Part shown: positions 28,016-36,528 of the stretch, in pieces
How the letters are laid out: every line of letters starts with the position of its first letter
Numbering within the stretch: position 1 is the stretch's first letter
From: Schlegelella_A sp036272325
GTDB lineage: Bacteria > Pseudomonadota > Gammaproteobacteria > Burkholderiales > Burkholderiaceae_C
Direction of reading: 5' to 3'
Assembly (NCBI GenBank): GCA_036272325.1
Contig: DATAYY010000089.1
Span: forward strand, 15,688 to 79,687
Length of the DNA: 64,000 bases
Position numbers and translations under genes: made by a program
The notes under the pieces: generated by a model
What the model saw: only the letters and a program-made list of their open reading frames with translations
The model's database searches: none
What the model was told of the DNA's origin: nothing

Positions 28016-29056
28016 GTGGACGTCTCGATCGCCAGCATCCTGCTGCTCGATGGCGTCACCAACGGCGCCATCTATGCGCTGCTGGCGCTCGCGATCGTTC
28101 TCGTCTTCGCGGTCACCCGCGTCATCTTCATCCCGCAAGGCGAGTTCGTCGCCTTCGGCGCGCTGACGCTCGCGCTGCTGCAGCTCGGCAAGGTTCCGGG
28201 GACGATCTGGCTGCTGCTCGCGCTGGCGGCGCTCGCGGCGCTGCTCGACGTCGTCGACGCGCTGCGGCGCGGGCTGTCGGCGGCGCAGGTCGTGCGGATC
28301 CTCGTGCGCACGCTGCTCGCGCCGATCCTCGTCGCCGCGCTCACCGTCTGGGCGGCGCCGCTGAAGCTTCCGCTCGTCGTCCAGAGTGCGCTGACGCTTG
28401 CGATCGTCACGCTCCTCGGCCCGCTCGTCTACCGGCTCGCTTACCAGCGCCTCGCCGACGCGACCGTGCTCGTGCTGCTGATCGTCTCGGTCGGCGTCCA
28501 CTTCGCGCTCACCGGGCTCGGTCTCGTCTTCTTCGGCGCCGAGGGCTTCCGCAACCCGAGCTTCTGGGACGAGCGCTTTGCTGCCGGCGCGCTCGCGATC
28601 ACCGGCCAGACGATCTTCATCTTCGTCGCCTCGATCGGCCTGATCGTCGCGCTCTGGCTCTTCTTCGGCCGGACGCTGCGCGGCAAGGCGCTGCGCGCGA
28701 CGGCGGTGAACCGGCTCGGCGCGCGGCTGATGGGAATCTCGACCTCGGGCGCCGGGCGGCTGAGCTTCGGCCTGGCTGCCTTTATCGGCGCGCTCTCGGG
28801 GCTGCTCATCGGGCCGACGACGACGATCTTCTACGACTCGGGTTTCCTGATCGGCCTGAAAGGCTTCGTTGCCGCGATCTTCGGTGGCCTCGCGAGCTAT
28901 CCGGCGGCTGCACTCGGCGCACTTCTGGTCGGCGTGCTCGAGAGCTTCAGCTCGTTCTACGCGAGCGCGTTCAAGGAAGTGATCGTCTTCACGCTCATCA
29001 TTCCGGTGCTGCTCTGGCGCTCGTTCCAGCACGGCCACGACGACGAGGAGGAGTGA
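28016..29056 (+). CDS. livH: Liv-type ABC permease (LivH-like)
   Basis: A 346-residue inner-membrane permease. GVTNGAIYALLALAIVLVFAVTRVIFIPQGEFVAFGALTL is the LivH N-terminal signature, and the conserved cytoplasmic loop reads KALRATAVNRLGARLMGIS before the last helices. Between helices two and three there is an additional segment of about 70 residues compared with standard LivH (around 290). GTG is the start. The stop is one base before the next GTG start. It works with the fused permease-ATPase downstream. Confidence 0.9.
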   Translation: MDVSIASILLLDGVTNGAIYALLALAIVLVFAVTRVIFIPQGEFVAFGALTLALLQLGKVPGTIWLLLALAALAALLDVVDALRRGLSAAQVVRILVRTLLAPILVAALTVWAAPLKLPLVVQSALTLAIVTLLGPLVYRLAYQRLADATVLVLLIVSVGVHFALTGLGLVFFGAEGFRNPSFWDERFAAGALAITGQTIFIFVASIGLIVALWLFFGRTLRGKALRATAVNRLGARLMGISTSGAGRLSFGLAAFIGALSGLLIGPTTTIFYDSGFLIGLKGFVAAIFGGLASYPAAALGALLVGVLESFSSFYASAFKEVIVFTLIIPVLLWRSFQHGHDDEEE

Positions 29057-29057
29057 C

Positions 29058-30824
29058 GTGCCGATCCGTCGCACCCTCCTTGCCGTCTTCATCGTCTGCC
29101 TCGCGCTGCTCCCGGTTTTGCCGGTGCCCGAGTTCTGGATCACGCAGGCCAACTACATCGGGCTCTACACGCTCGTCGTCCTCGGCCTCGTCGTTCTGAC
29201 CGGCGTCGCCGGGCTGACGTCGTTCGGCCAGGCGGCATTCGTCGGCCTCGGTGCGTACACGGCCGCCTACCTGACGCTCACGTTCGGCGTCTCGCCTTGG
29301 CTCACCGTCTGGATCGGCCTCGCCTTCACCGCGCTCGCGGCGCTCGTTCTCGCCTGGGTGACGCTGCGCATGTCGGGCCACTACCTGCCGCTGGCGACGA
29401 TCGCCTGGGGGCTGTCGCTGTTCTATCTGCTCGGCAACCTCGAGGTGCTCGGCAAGTACGACGGCCTGCTCGGCATCCCGGCGCTGACGTTCTTCGGCAC
29501 CACGCTCAACACCGGGCGGACTTTCTTCTATCTGCTATGGGCCATCGTCGTCCTCGCCGCGATCGCGGTCACGCACCTGCTCGATTCGCGCGCCGGCCGG
29601 GCGCTGCGCGCGGTCAAGGGCGGAACGACGATGGCCGAGGCGATGGGCGTCGATACCTTTCGCGTCAAGGTCACGGCGTTCGTTCTCGCGGCGGTGCTCG
29701 CGAGCGTCTCGGGTTGGCTGTTCGCGCACTTCCAGCGCACCGTCAACCCGTCGCCGTTCGGCCTCAACATGGGCATCGAGTACCTCTTCATGGCGGTGCT
29801 CGGCGGCGTCGGCTACGTCTGGGGCGCGCTGATCGGCGCCGGCGTCGTCCAGATCCTGAAGGACCAGCTCCAGGTCTGGCTGCCGCGGCTGATGGGAACG
29901 AGCGGCAACTACGAGACGATCGTCTTCGGCATCGTCCTCGTGCTGATGCTGCAGTACGCGCGCGACGGCATCTGGGAGTTCGTCGACGCCGCGCTGCCGC
30001 GCTTCAGGCGCAAGGTCGACTGGGCCGACGCCGCGCCGCTGCCGGAGCGGCCGCGCCCGCCGCACGGCGAGACCGTGCTCGACGTCCGCGCCGCGCGCAA
30101 GGAATTCGGCGGCCTCGTCGCCGTCAACGACGTCAGCTTCGCGGTCCGCGCCGGCGAGATCCTCGGCCTGATCGGACCGAACGGCGCCGGCAAGTCGACG
30201 ACGTTCAATCTCGTCACCGGCGTGCTGCCGGCGACGCGCGGCGAGATCGCGTTGCTCGGCCGGCGCATCGACGCGCTGCCGTCGCGAGCGATCGCGCGTC
30301 TGGGGGTCGCGCGCACGTTCCAGCACGTCAAGATGATCGGCACGATGACCGTGCTCGAAAACGTCGCTCTCGGCGCGCACCAGCGCGGCCGCCACGGCAT
30401 CCCGGCGGCGATGCTGCGCCTCGATCGCGCCGAGGAGCGCCGCCTGATGCGCGAGGCCGAGCGCCAGCTGCGACGGATCGGCATGACCGAGCTGATGCAC
30501 GAGCAGGCAGGCAACCTCGCGCTCGGCCAGCAGCGGCTGATGGAGATCGCGCGTGCGCTCGCCGCCGATCCGATCCTGCTGCTGCTCGACGAGCCCGCCG
30601 CCGGGCTGCGGCTGAAGGAGAAGGAGGGCCTTGCCGATGTGCTGCGCCAGCTGCGCGGCGAGGGCCTTTCGATCCTCCTCGTCGAGCACGACATGGACCT
30701 CGTCATGGGTCTGGTCGACCGCGTCGTCGTGATGGAGTTCGGGATTCGGCTGATCGAGGGGACGCCGGAGGAAGTGCAGGCGTCGCCGGCGGTGCGTGCG
30801 GCGTATCTCGGCACCGAGCATTGA
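29058..30824 (+). CDS. Fused Liv permease-ATPase (LivM-LivG)
   Basis: A 588-residue fusion. Residues 1-310 are a LivM permease (GLTSFGQAAFVGLGAYTAAYLTL, LRAVKGGTTMAEAMGVDTFRVKV). Residues about 335-588 are a LivG ATPase: Walker A GPNGAGKST, GVARTFQHVKMIGTMTVLENVALG, signature LALGQQRLMEIARAL (the usual variant in LivG), Walker B LLLLDEPAAGL. Fusion of the two is known in other proteobacteria but differs from the second transporter in this window, where the same parts are separate genes. GTG start. Confidence 0.92.
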   Translation: MPIRRTLLAVFIVCLALLPVLPVPEFWITQANYIGLYTLVVLGLVVLTGVAGLTSFGQAAFVGLGAYTAAYLTLTFGVSPWLTVWIGLAFTALAALVLAWVTLRMSGHYLPLATIAWGLSLFYLLGNLEVLGKYDGLLGIPALTFFGTTLNTGRTFFYLLWAIVVLAAIAVTHLLDSRAGRALRAVKGGTTMAEAMGVDTFRVKVTAFVLAAVLASVSGWLFAHFQRTVNPSPFGLNMGIEYLFMAVLGGVGYVWGALIGAGVVQILKDQLQVWLPRLMGTSGNYETIVFGIVLVLMLQYARDGIWEFVDAALPRFRRKVDWADAAPLPERPRPPHGETVLDVRAARKEFGGLVAVNDVSFAVRAGEILGLIGPNGAGKSTTFNLVTGVLPATRGEIALLGRRIDALPSRAIARLGVARTFQHVKMIGTMTVLENVALGAHQRGRHGIPAAMLRLDRAEERRLMREAERQLRRIGMTELMHEQAGNLALGQQRLMEIARALAADPILLLLDEPAAGLRLKEKEGLADVLRQLRGEGLSILLVEHDMDLVMGLVDRVVVMEFGIRLIEGTPEEVQASPAVRAAYLGTEH

Positions 30825-31121
30825 TGATGTTGCTGATGAACGGGTCTTCCTTGCTTGCAGCAGCCCGCCCGGTCCCGCGCGGGCATGGCGGGTCACTTTG
30901 GTGTGCTGGCTCAAATGAAAATACCCGAAGCAAAGGGCCTCACACGATGCGAATTGATTCCTTTGGCAAGAGGGTTCGGCGGGCGGTGAGTTGTTCGACT
31001 TGGAATGCCGTGCGTTCAAGACCAAGAGCGATCGCCTTTGCTTTTCGTCACGGACGCGGTGGGGGTGCCAGGCCCGGACCCGGGGGGCTGCCGCGCGTAG
31101 CGCAAACCGGCGCCAAGGCAA
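30825..31121. other. 297-bp non-coding spacer splitting the Liv operon
   Basis: All other gaps in this operon are under 50 bp, but 297 bp separate the permease-ATPase from livF. The stretch has more A and T than the genes (for example CAAATGAAAATACCCGAAGC), a GCCCGC...GCGGGC inverted repeat near 30865-30890, and no convincing coding frame on either strand. It may be a dispersed repeat, the residue of an insertion, or carry an internal promoter for livF. Confidence 0.6.
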
Positions 31122-31862
31122 ATGGCTGAGCTATTGCTCAACGTCAGGGATCTGCACGCCGGCTACGGCCGCGCCGAGGTTCTGCACGGCCTCACGATCA
31201 CCGCGCGCGCCGGCAAGGTGATCACCGTGATCGGCCCGAACGGCGCCGGCAAGTCGACGCTGCTCAACGCGCTGATGGCGGCGCTGCCGGCGCGCGGCAC
31301 GGTCGAATACGACGGCGTCTCGGTCGACCTGCTCTCGCTCGAGGAGCGCGTCATGCTCGGCATGGCGCTCGTCCCGGAGACGCGGGCGCTGTTCGCGGCG
31401 ATGTCGGTCGAGGACAACCTGCTGCTCGGCGCGTACCGCCAGTTCCGCCTCGGCGCGAAGGACAGCGCCGACTCGCTCGCCGACGTCTTCAAGCTCTTCC
31501 CGCGCCTCGAAGAGCGCCGCGCCCAGCTTGCCGGCACGCTCTCGGGCGGCGAGCGGCAGATGCTCGCGGTCGGCCGCGCGCTGATGGGCAAGCCCCGCCT
31601 GCTGATGCTCGACGAGCCGAGCCTCGGCCTCGCCCCGCTGGTCGTGCGCGACATCTTCGCGACCATCGCGGCGCTGCGCGCGACCGGCGTGACGATCCTA
31701 CTCGTCGAGCAGAACGCGCGTGCCGCGCTCGAGGTCGCCGACTATGGCTACGTCCTCGAGATGGGCGAGATCGCGCTCGAAGGGCCGGCATCGGACCTCG
31801 CCGGCGATCCCCGCGTCATCGAGACCTATCTCGGCGCGACGCGGAAGAGGGCCGGCGCGTGA
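31122..31862 (+). CDS. livF: Liv-type ABC ATPase (LivF-like)
   Basis: A 246-residue ATPase: Walker A GPNGAGKST, Q-loop region LVPETRALFAAMSVEDNLLLGAYR, signature LSGGERQMLAVGRAL, Walker B LLMLDEPSLGLAP, and the H-loop region replaced by the Liv-typical LLVEQNARAAL. It completes the transporter begun at 26823. The 297-bp spacer before it is the only break in the operon. Confidence 0.93.
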   Translation: MAELLLNVRDLHAGYGRAEVLHGLTITARAGKVITVIGPNGAGKSTLLNALMAALPARGTVEYDGVSVDLLSLEERVMLGMALVPETRALFAAMSVEDNLLLGAYRQFRLGAKDSADSLADVFKLFPRLEERRAQLAGTLSGGERQMLAVGRALMGKPRLLMLDEPSLGLAPLVVRDIFATIAALRATGVTILLVEQNARAALEVADYGYVLEMGEIALEGPASDLAGDPRVIETYLGATRKRAGA

Positions 31863-31939
31863 GCGACGGCAAGCGTCAGATCGCCTTGCTGCGCTAAGCT
31901 CGCCGCCGCGCCGCTGATGGCGCGATGGAGGAGACCGTC

Positions 31940-32695
31940 ATGTCCTTGGTTCATCGCGTCGCCGCTGAGTTCATCGGCACCTTCTGGCTCGTCCTCGGCG
32001 GCTGCGGCAGCGCCGTGCTCGCGGGCGCGTTCCCGCAATACGGTATCGGTTTTGCCGGCATCGCGCTCGCGTTCGGCCTCACCGTGCTGACAATGGCGTA
32101 CGCGATCGGCCACATTTCGGGCTGCCATCTCAACCCCGCGGTATCGCTCGGCCTCGTCGTCGGCGGACGGTTTCGCGCCGGCGATCTGCTGCCCTACGTC
32201 GTCGCCCAAGTTCTCGGCGCCATCGCCGGCGCTGGCGTGCTCTATCTGATCGCGACCGGCAAGGCCGACTTCGACGTTCACAAGGGCTTCGCCTCGAACG
32301 GCTACGGCGAGCATTCGCTCGGTGGCTACTCGCTGCAGGCGGCGCTCGTCTGCGAGTTCGTGATGACGTTCATGTTCCTCGTCGTCATCCTCGGCGCGAC
32401 CGACGAGCGCGCACCGAACGGCTTCGCGCCGATCGCAATCGGCTTCGGGTTGACGCTGGTCCACCTGATCAGCATTCCGGTCACCGGCACCTCGGTCAAT
32501 CCGGCGCGCAGCACCGGGCCGGCCGTGTTCGCCGGCGGCTGGCCGCTGATGCAGCTGTGGGCGTTCTGGGTCGCGCCGCTCGCTGGCGCGGCGTGCGCGG
32601 GCCTTGCCTATCGCTGGCTGAGCGGCGAGCGCAGTGTCGCGGCGGGGATCGAAGGCGCGGCGGCGGCGAGCGGGATTCCAAAGTCGCCGTCCTGA
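31940..32695 (+). CDS. aqpZ: Aquaporin Z-like water channel
   Basis: A 251-residue MIP-family channel with six membrane segments and both half-helices: SGCHLNPAVSLG and GTSVNPARSTGPAVF. The arginine after the second NPA and the histidine in VHLISIPVTGTSVNPARS fit a water-selective AqpZ filter. An earlier ATG at 31925 lies inside the GGAGGAG ribosome site, so the second ATG (MSLVHRV) is chosen. The gene stands alone with a TAAGCT -10-like box about 40 bp upstream and converges on the MetE-like gene. Confidence 0.94.
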   Translation: MSLVHRVAAEFIGTFWLVLGGCGSAVLAGAFPQYGIGFAGIALAFGLTVLTMAYAIGHISGCHLNPAVSLGLVVGGRFRAGDLLPYVVAQVLGAIAGAGVLYLIATGKADFDVHKGFASNGYGEHSLGGYSLQAALVCEFVMTFMFLVVILGATDERAPNGFAPIAIGFGLTLVHLISIPVTGTSVNPARSTGPAVFAGGWPLMQLWAFWVAPLAGAACAGLAYRWLSGERSVAAGIEGAAAASGIPKSPS

Positions 32696-32708
32696 CGAGC
32701 GGCGCCGC

Positions 32709-32729
32709 GCCGGCCACAGGAGGGCCGGC
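32709..32729. terminator. Possible bidirectional terminator hairpin
   Basis: GCCGGCC, seven bases, GGCCGGC: a perfect 7-bp stem in the 46-bp gap between two convergent genes. There is no T run on either strand, so intrinsic termination is uncertain. Confidence 0.35.
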
Positions 32730-32741
32730 CGCAGTGCCGGG

Positions 32742-33860
32742 TCAGTGCCCGCCCCAGACCTCGTCTGCGACTTCGACGATCAGCCGCAGCTTGGCGCGCT
32801 GCGCCTCGACCGCGATCGCGTTGCCGTGCACCGTGCTCGAGAAGCCGCACTGCGGCGAGATGCAGAGCTGCTCGACCGGGACGTACTTCGCCGCCTCGTC
32901 GATCCGCCGCTTGAGCGCATCCTTCGATTCGAGCTCGCTGAGCTTGGTCGTGACGAGGCCGAGGACGACGGTCTTGCCTTTCGGCAGGAAGCGCAGCGGC
33001 TTGAAGTCGCCGGAGCGCGCGTCGTCGTACTCGAGGAAGTAGCCGTCGACGTCCATCTCGGTGAGCAGCGCTTCGGCGACCGGCTCGTAGCCTCCCTGCG
33101 CCGCCCACGTGCTCTTGAAATTGCCGCGGCACAGGTGCACGGCGAGCGTCATTCCCTCGGGCTTCTGCGCGACGACGCGGTTGATGAACGAGGCATAGCG
33201 GTGCGGCAGCTCGTCGGGGTCGTCGCCGCGTCCTCGTGCTGCCTCACGCATCTTGTCGTCGCAGAGATAGGCGAGGTTGGTGTCGTCCATCTGCACGTAG
33301 GCGGAGCCGGCGGCGGCGAGCGAGCGGAGCTCGTCGCCGTAGGCATCGGCGACGTCCTGCCAGAAGGGCTCGAGGTCGGGGTAGTGCTCGCGGCTGATGC
33401 CGGCGCGGCCGCCGCGGAAATGCAGCATCGTCGGCGACGGGATCGACACCTTCGGCGTGCGACCGGCGCTCACCTGCGACTTCAGATACTCGAAATCGGC
33501 GCGCTGGATGTCCTTGACGTGGCGCACCTTGCCGATGACGCGCATCACCGGCGGCGCGAGCTCTTCGCTGCCGTCGGGCTTCCTGATCGTGACCGGGACG
33601 TCGGTCTTGACGCCGCCGAGCTGCTCGAGGAAGTCGATGTGGAAATACGTGCGCCGGAACTCACCGTCGGTGATGCTCTTCAGGCCGACGTCCTCCTGGA
33701 AGCGGACGATCTCGGCGATCGCGTCGTCCTCGACAGCGCGCAGCGCCTCGGCGGTGATTTCGCCGCGCGCCTTTCGGTCGCGTGCCTCGAGCAGGCGCTT
33801 CGGACGCAGGAAGCTGCCGACGTGGTCGGCGCGAAACGGCGGGCGGGTGCGGGTGGTCAT
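32742..33860 (-). CDS. MetE C-terminal-like methyltransferase (cobalamin-independent methionine synthase family)
   Basis: A 372-residue protein corresponding to the C-terminal catalytic barrel of cobalamin-independent methionine synthase, without the N-terminal half of full-length MetE (about 750). DHVGSFLRP begins the barrel. Candidate zinc ligands are in VHLCRGN, YFLEYDD and SPQCGFSS, in the His-Cys...Glu...Cys order of the family. Such short proteins (YxjH-like) are thought to transfer methyl groups to homocysteine or related thiols. ATG at MTTRTRPPF is preferred; a GTG eight codons upstream is possible. It is divergent from a substrate-binding protein. Confidence 0.87.
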   Translation of the reverse strand: MTTRTRPPFRADHVGSFLRPKRLLEARDRKARGEITAEALRAVEDDAIAEIVRFQEDVGLKSITDGEFRRTYFHIDFLEQLGGVKTDVPVTIRKPDGSEELAPPVMRVIGKVRHVKDIQRADFEYLKSQVSAGRTPKVSIPSPTMLHFRGGRAGISREHYPDLEPFWQDVADAYGDELRSLAAAGSAYVQMDDTNLAYLCDDKMREAARGRGDDPDELPHRYASFINRVVAQKPEGMTLAVHLCRGNFKSTWAAQGGYEPVAEALLTEMDVDGYFLEYDDARSGDFKPLRFLPKGKTVVLGLVTTKLSELESKDALKRRIDEAAKYVPVEQLCISPQCGFSSTVHGNAIAVEAQRAKLRLIVEVADEVWGGH

Positions 33861-33948
33861 CGGCGTGGTCCCTGCTGGCTGCACCGCCTCTCGTCGAGGC
33901 AGACGGACGATGATAGGGACGGCGGCGTCCCGTTGGCGAATGCCCGCA

Positions 33949-33976
33949 TTGCGGCCGCTTGCACGGCCGGGACAAT
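33949..33976 (+). promoter_or_regulatory. Candidate promoter for the orphan substrate-binding protein
   Basis: TTGCGG and GACAAT with a 16-base spacer, 30 bp before the start at 34007. Four of six -10 matches. Prediction by eye. Confidence 0.3.
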
Positions 33977-34006
33977 CGTGCGATCGACTCGAGAAGGACC
34001 GCGACC

Positions 34007-35179
34007 ATGCGCCGCCGCTTCGCCCTTGGCATCTCCCTCGTCACGCTCGCCGCGGCGCTGCCGGGCAGCGCGCTCGCGCAAGGCAGCGAGCCGTTCAAGA
34101 TCGGCTTCATCCTGCCCATGACCGGCCAGTCGGCGTCGACCGGCAAGCAGATCGAGGCGGCGATCAAGCTGTGGCAGGCGCAGAACGGAACGACCGTGGC
34201 CGGGCGCAAGGTCGAGGTCATCGTCAAGGACGACGGCGCCGTTCCCGACGTCACCAAGCGGATCGCGCAGGAGATGGTCGTCAACGACAAGGTCGATGTC
34301 CTGGCCGGCTTCGGCATCACGCCATGCGCGTTCGCGACGGCGCCGATTGCGACCCAGAGCAAGACGCCGATGGTCGTCACCGCAGCGGCGACGTCGGCGA
34401 TCACCGAGCGCTCGCCCTACATCGTGCGCACCAGCTTCACGTTGCCGCAGGTGACGGTGCCGATCGCTGACTGGGCGGCCAAGCACGGCATCAGGAAGGC
34501 GGTGACCTTCGTCGCCGACTACGGCCCCGGCCTCGACGCCGAGAAGTTCTTCAAGAGCCAGCTCCAGCTCAACGGCGGCCAGATCATCGGCGAGATCCGC
34601 ACGCCGCTGAAAAGCCCCGACTTCGCGCCGTTCCTGCAGAAGGTTGCCGACCTGAAGCCGGACGCAGTCTTCGTTTTCTTGCCCTCGGGCCAGGGCGCTT
34701 CGTTCATGAAGCAGTTCGGCGAGCGCGGCCTCGACAAGTCCGGGATCAAGCTGATCGCCACCGGCGACGTCACCGACGATGACCAGCTCGACGAAATGGG
34801 CGACGTCGCCCTCGGCGTCGTCAACTCGCACCACTACTCGGCGGCGCATCCTTCGGCGACGAACAAGAAGTTCGTCCAGGCGTTCGAGGCGGCGAACAAG
34901 TTCCGGCCCAACTTCATGGCGGTCGCCGGCTACGACGGCATGCACGTGATCTACAACGCGCTCGCCGCGACCAAGGGCAAGGGCGGCGGCGACGCGCTGC
35001 TGGCGGCGATGAAGGGGCAGGTCCTCGAGAGCCCGCGCGGCCAGATCCTGATCGACGCGCAGACGCGCGACATCGTCCAGGACGTCTACATCCGCAAGGT
35101 CGAGCGCGTCAACGGCCAGCTCTGGAACGTCGAGTTCGACGTCCAGAAGGCGGTGAAGGACCCCGGCAAGGCGAAGTAG
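34007..35179 (+). CDS. Orphan Liv-type ABC substrate-binding protein
   Basis: A 390-residue periplasmic binding protein with signal peptide ending LPGSALAQ. Core motifs: FKIGFILPMTGQSASTGKQIEAA, VIVKDDGAVPDVTKRIAQEMVVND, TAAATSAITERSPYIVRTSFT, FVADYGPGLDAEKFF and VAGYDGMHVIYNAL. No permease or ATPase gene is next to it. The second Liv transporter at 57157 lacks a binding protein, so this one could serve it; that is a guess. The start has GAGAAGGACC upstream. Confidence 0.9.
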   Translation: MRRRFALGISLVTLAAALPGSALAQGSEPFKIGFILPMTGQSASTGKQIEAAIKLWQAQNGTTVAGRKVEVIVKDDGAVPDVTKRIAQEMVVNDKVDVLAGFGITPCAFATAPIATQSKTPMVVTAAATSAITERSPYIVRTSFTLPQVTVPIADWAAKHGIRKAVTFVADYGPGLDAEKFFKSQLQLNGGQIIGEIRTPLKSPDFAPFLQKVADLKPDAVFVFLPSGQGASFMKQFGERGLDKSGIKLIATGDVTDDDQLDEMGDVALGVVNSHHYSAAHPSATNKKFVQAFEAANKFRPNFMAVAGYDGMHVIYNALAATKGKGGGDALLAAMKGQVLESPRGQILIDAQTRDIVQDVYIRKVERVNGQLWNVEFDVQKAVKDPGKAK

Positions 35180-35213
35180 TCGGCTCGGCGCCACGCCGGC
35201 GTGCGCGATGCGG

Positions 35214-36032
35214 TCAGCGCTCGACCGTGACGACGTGCGCCTGGACCTTGCCGTCGACCGCGCCGCTGCCGAAGCGCCGCGCGATCGCGGCGGCGCCGGC
35301 GTCGACCGCTTCGGCGAGCCGATCAGCGGCGCGCGCCTCGATCTCGCTTCGCAGCGGCGTACCTTCGCAGTAGGCGATCGCCGGGTGGCGCGGCGTCGGT
35401 GCGCGGCTGCGCTCGGTGATCGTCTCGATCCGCGGCGCCGCGTCGAAGCCGGCGGCGCGCACGTCGTGCTCGATCACGCGCACGTCGTGGTAGCCGTGCG
35501 GCGTGCGCGCCAGGAAGCGCGGCGGGTCGTCGGGGAAGAGCGCCGCGACGGCGTCGGTGACGACGTCGGCGAACTCGTTGGTAGCGATCCGGTCCCAGAC
35601 GTTGAAGAGGAACAGCCCGCCCGGCCGCAGCACGCGGCGCGACTCGGCGAACGCCTTGGCCTTGTCGGGGAAGAACATGGCGCCGAACTGGCAGACAACG
35701 GCGTCGAACGATGCGTCGCCAAACGGCAGCGCCATCGCGTCGGCCTGTCGCCACTCGACCGCGCCGGCGCTACCGATCCGCGCCGCGGTGTCGAGCATCG
35801 CCTGGTTGAGGTCGGTCGCGACGATCGCGGCCGTCGCTGGCAGCCGTTCGCGCATCGCTCGCGTGACGACGCCGGTGCCGGCGGCGATCTCGAGGACGCT
35901 GCGCGGTGTGCGTGCGGCGACGCGCTTGGCCAGATCCCGCGCGTATGGCGCGAAGATCAGCGGGACGAGGTACTCGTCGTAGAGCCTCGGGATCGACCCG
36001 GCGAAGCTGTTGTCGCGCGCGGACGTGCTCAC
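35214..36032 (-). CDS. SAM-dependent methyltransferase (class I, type 11)
   Basis: A 272-residue class I methyltransferase. The SAM-binding motif is RSVLEIAAGTGVVTRAMRERL, motif II is VATDLNQAMLDTAA, and the post-motif region reads WRQADAMALPFGDASFDAVVCQFGAMFF followed by RVLRPGGLFLFNVWD. GTG is the only sensible start; the next methionine lies inside motif I. No substrate can be deduced. It lies 31 bp downstream of a small unknown gene on the same strand. Confidence 0.88.
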   Translation of the reverse strand: MSTSARDNSFAGSIPRLYDEYLVPLIFAPYARDLAKRVAARTPRSVLEIAAGTGVVTRAMRERLPATAAIVATDLNQAMLDTAARIGSAGAVEWRQADAMALPFGDASFDAVVCQFGAMFFPDKAKAFAESRRVLRPGGLFLFNVWDRIATNEFADVVTDAVAALFPDDPPRFLARTPHGYHDVRVIEHDVRAAGFDAAPRIETITERSRAPTPRHPAIAYCEGTPLRSEIEARAADRLAEAVDAGAAAIARRFGSGAVDGKVQAHVVTVER

Positions 36033-36063
36033 GGCCGCAGGCGCCGCGGGCGACTTGCCAGGA

Positions 36064-36255
36064 TCAGGTCGGTGCCGACTGGAAGTAGCGCGCCTCGAGC
36101 GTTTTCGCGCTGATGAGGCGCAAAGCGACGAGCAGACGCTCCCAGCGCGTCAGCGGCTGGATCGTGCCGCTCGGCAAGACGAGGACGGCGCCGAGGATCG
36201 GCTCGTCTTCGATGCGCGATTCCTGGTAGTCCCGCATTCCCTTGGTCGCACTCAT
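36064..36255 (-). CDS. Small hypothetical protein (63 residues)
   Basis: A short protein beginning MSATKGMRDYQESRIEDEP with a mixed hydrophobic and charged sequence (VLVLPSGTIQPLTRWERLLVAL). I do not recognise it. Support for reality is an excellent AGGAGG ribosome site seven bases upstream of the ATG and a promoter-like region upstream. It precedes the methyltransferase by 31 bp and may share its transcript. Confidence 0.65.
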   Translation of the reverse strand: MSATKGMRDYQESRIEDEPILGAVLVLPSGTIQPLTRWERLLVALRLISAKTLEARYFQSAPT

Positions 36256-36293
36256 CGCTGCCTCCTGTAGGTCGCTCCGGCGAGCTCTTTTCC

Positions 36294-36322
36294 AATGTAT
36301 CAGAGTGTGTCAAGTGTGTCGC
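36294..36322 (-). promoter_or_regulatory. Candidate promoter with tandem AGTGTGTC repeats
   Basis: On the minus strand GCGACA and TACATT are spaced by 17 bases, about 40 bp before the small gene at 36255. Embedded in the spacer is a perfect direct repeat, AGTGTGTC at 36304-36311 and 36313-36320 (plus-strand reading), a possible regulator site. Confidence 0.35.
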
Positions 36323-36528
36323 GACCGGGCGTCCGGATGCCCGGGCGGACTTCCGTCCGGCCGCAGTCTGCGGTTCGAGCTCGGCGCGCCGCTCACCGTG
36401 CAGAACTTCGTCAATTCCTGCCCCGCGGCGTTGCTCCTGGTCGCCTTCCGGCCCTCCCAGCGCCAGTTCGCCGGTTCGTTCCTGCGCGCCGGGATCCGTT
36501 GACGCACACTCGGCATCGAGGTCTCTCG

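Noticed and set aside
36371..36384. GGTTCGAG segment resembling a tRNA T-arm
   Set aside because: No acceptor, D or anticodon stems can be formed around it.
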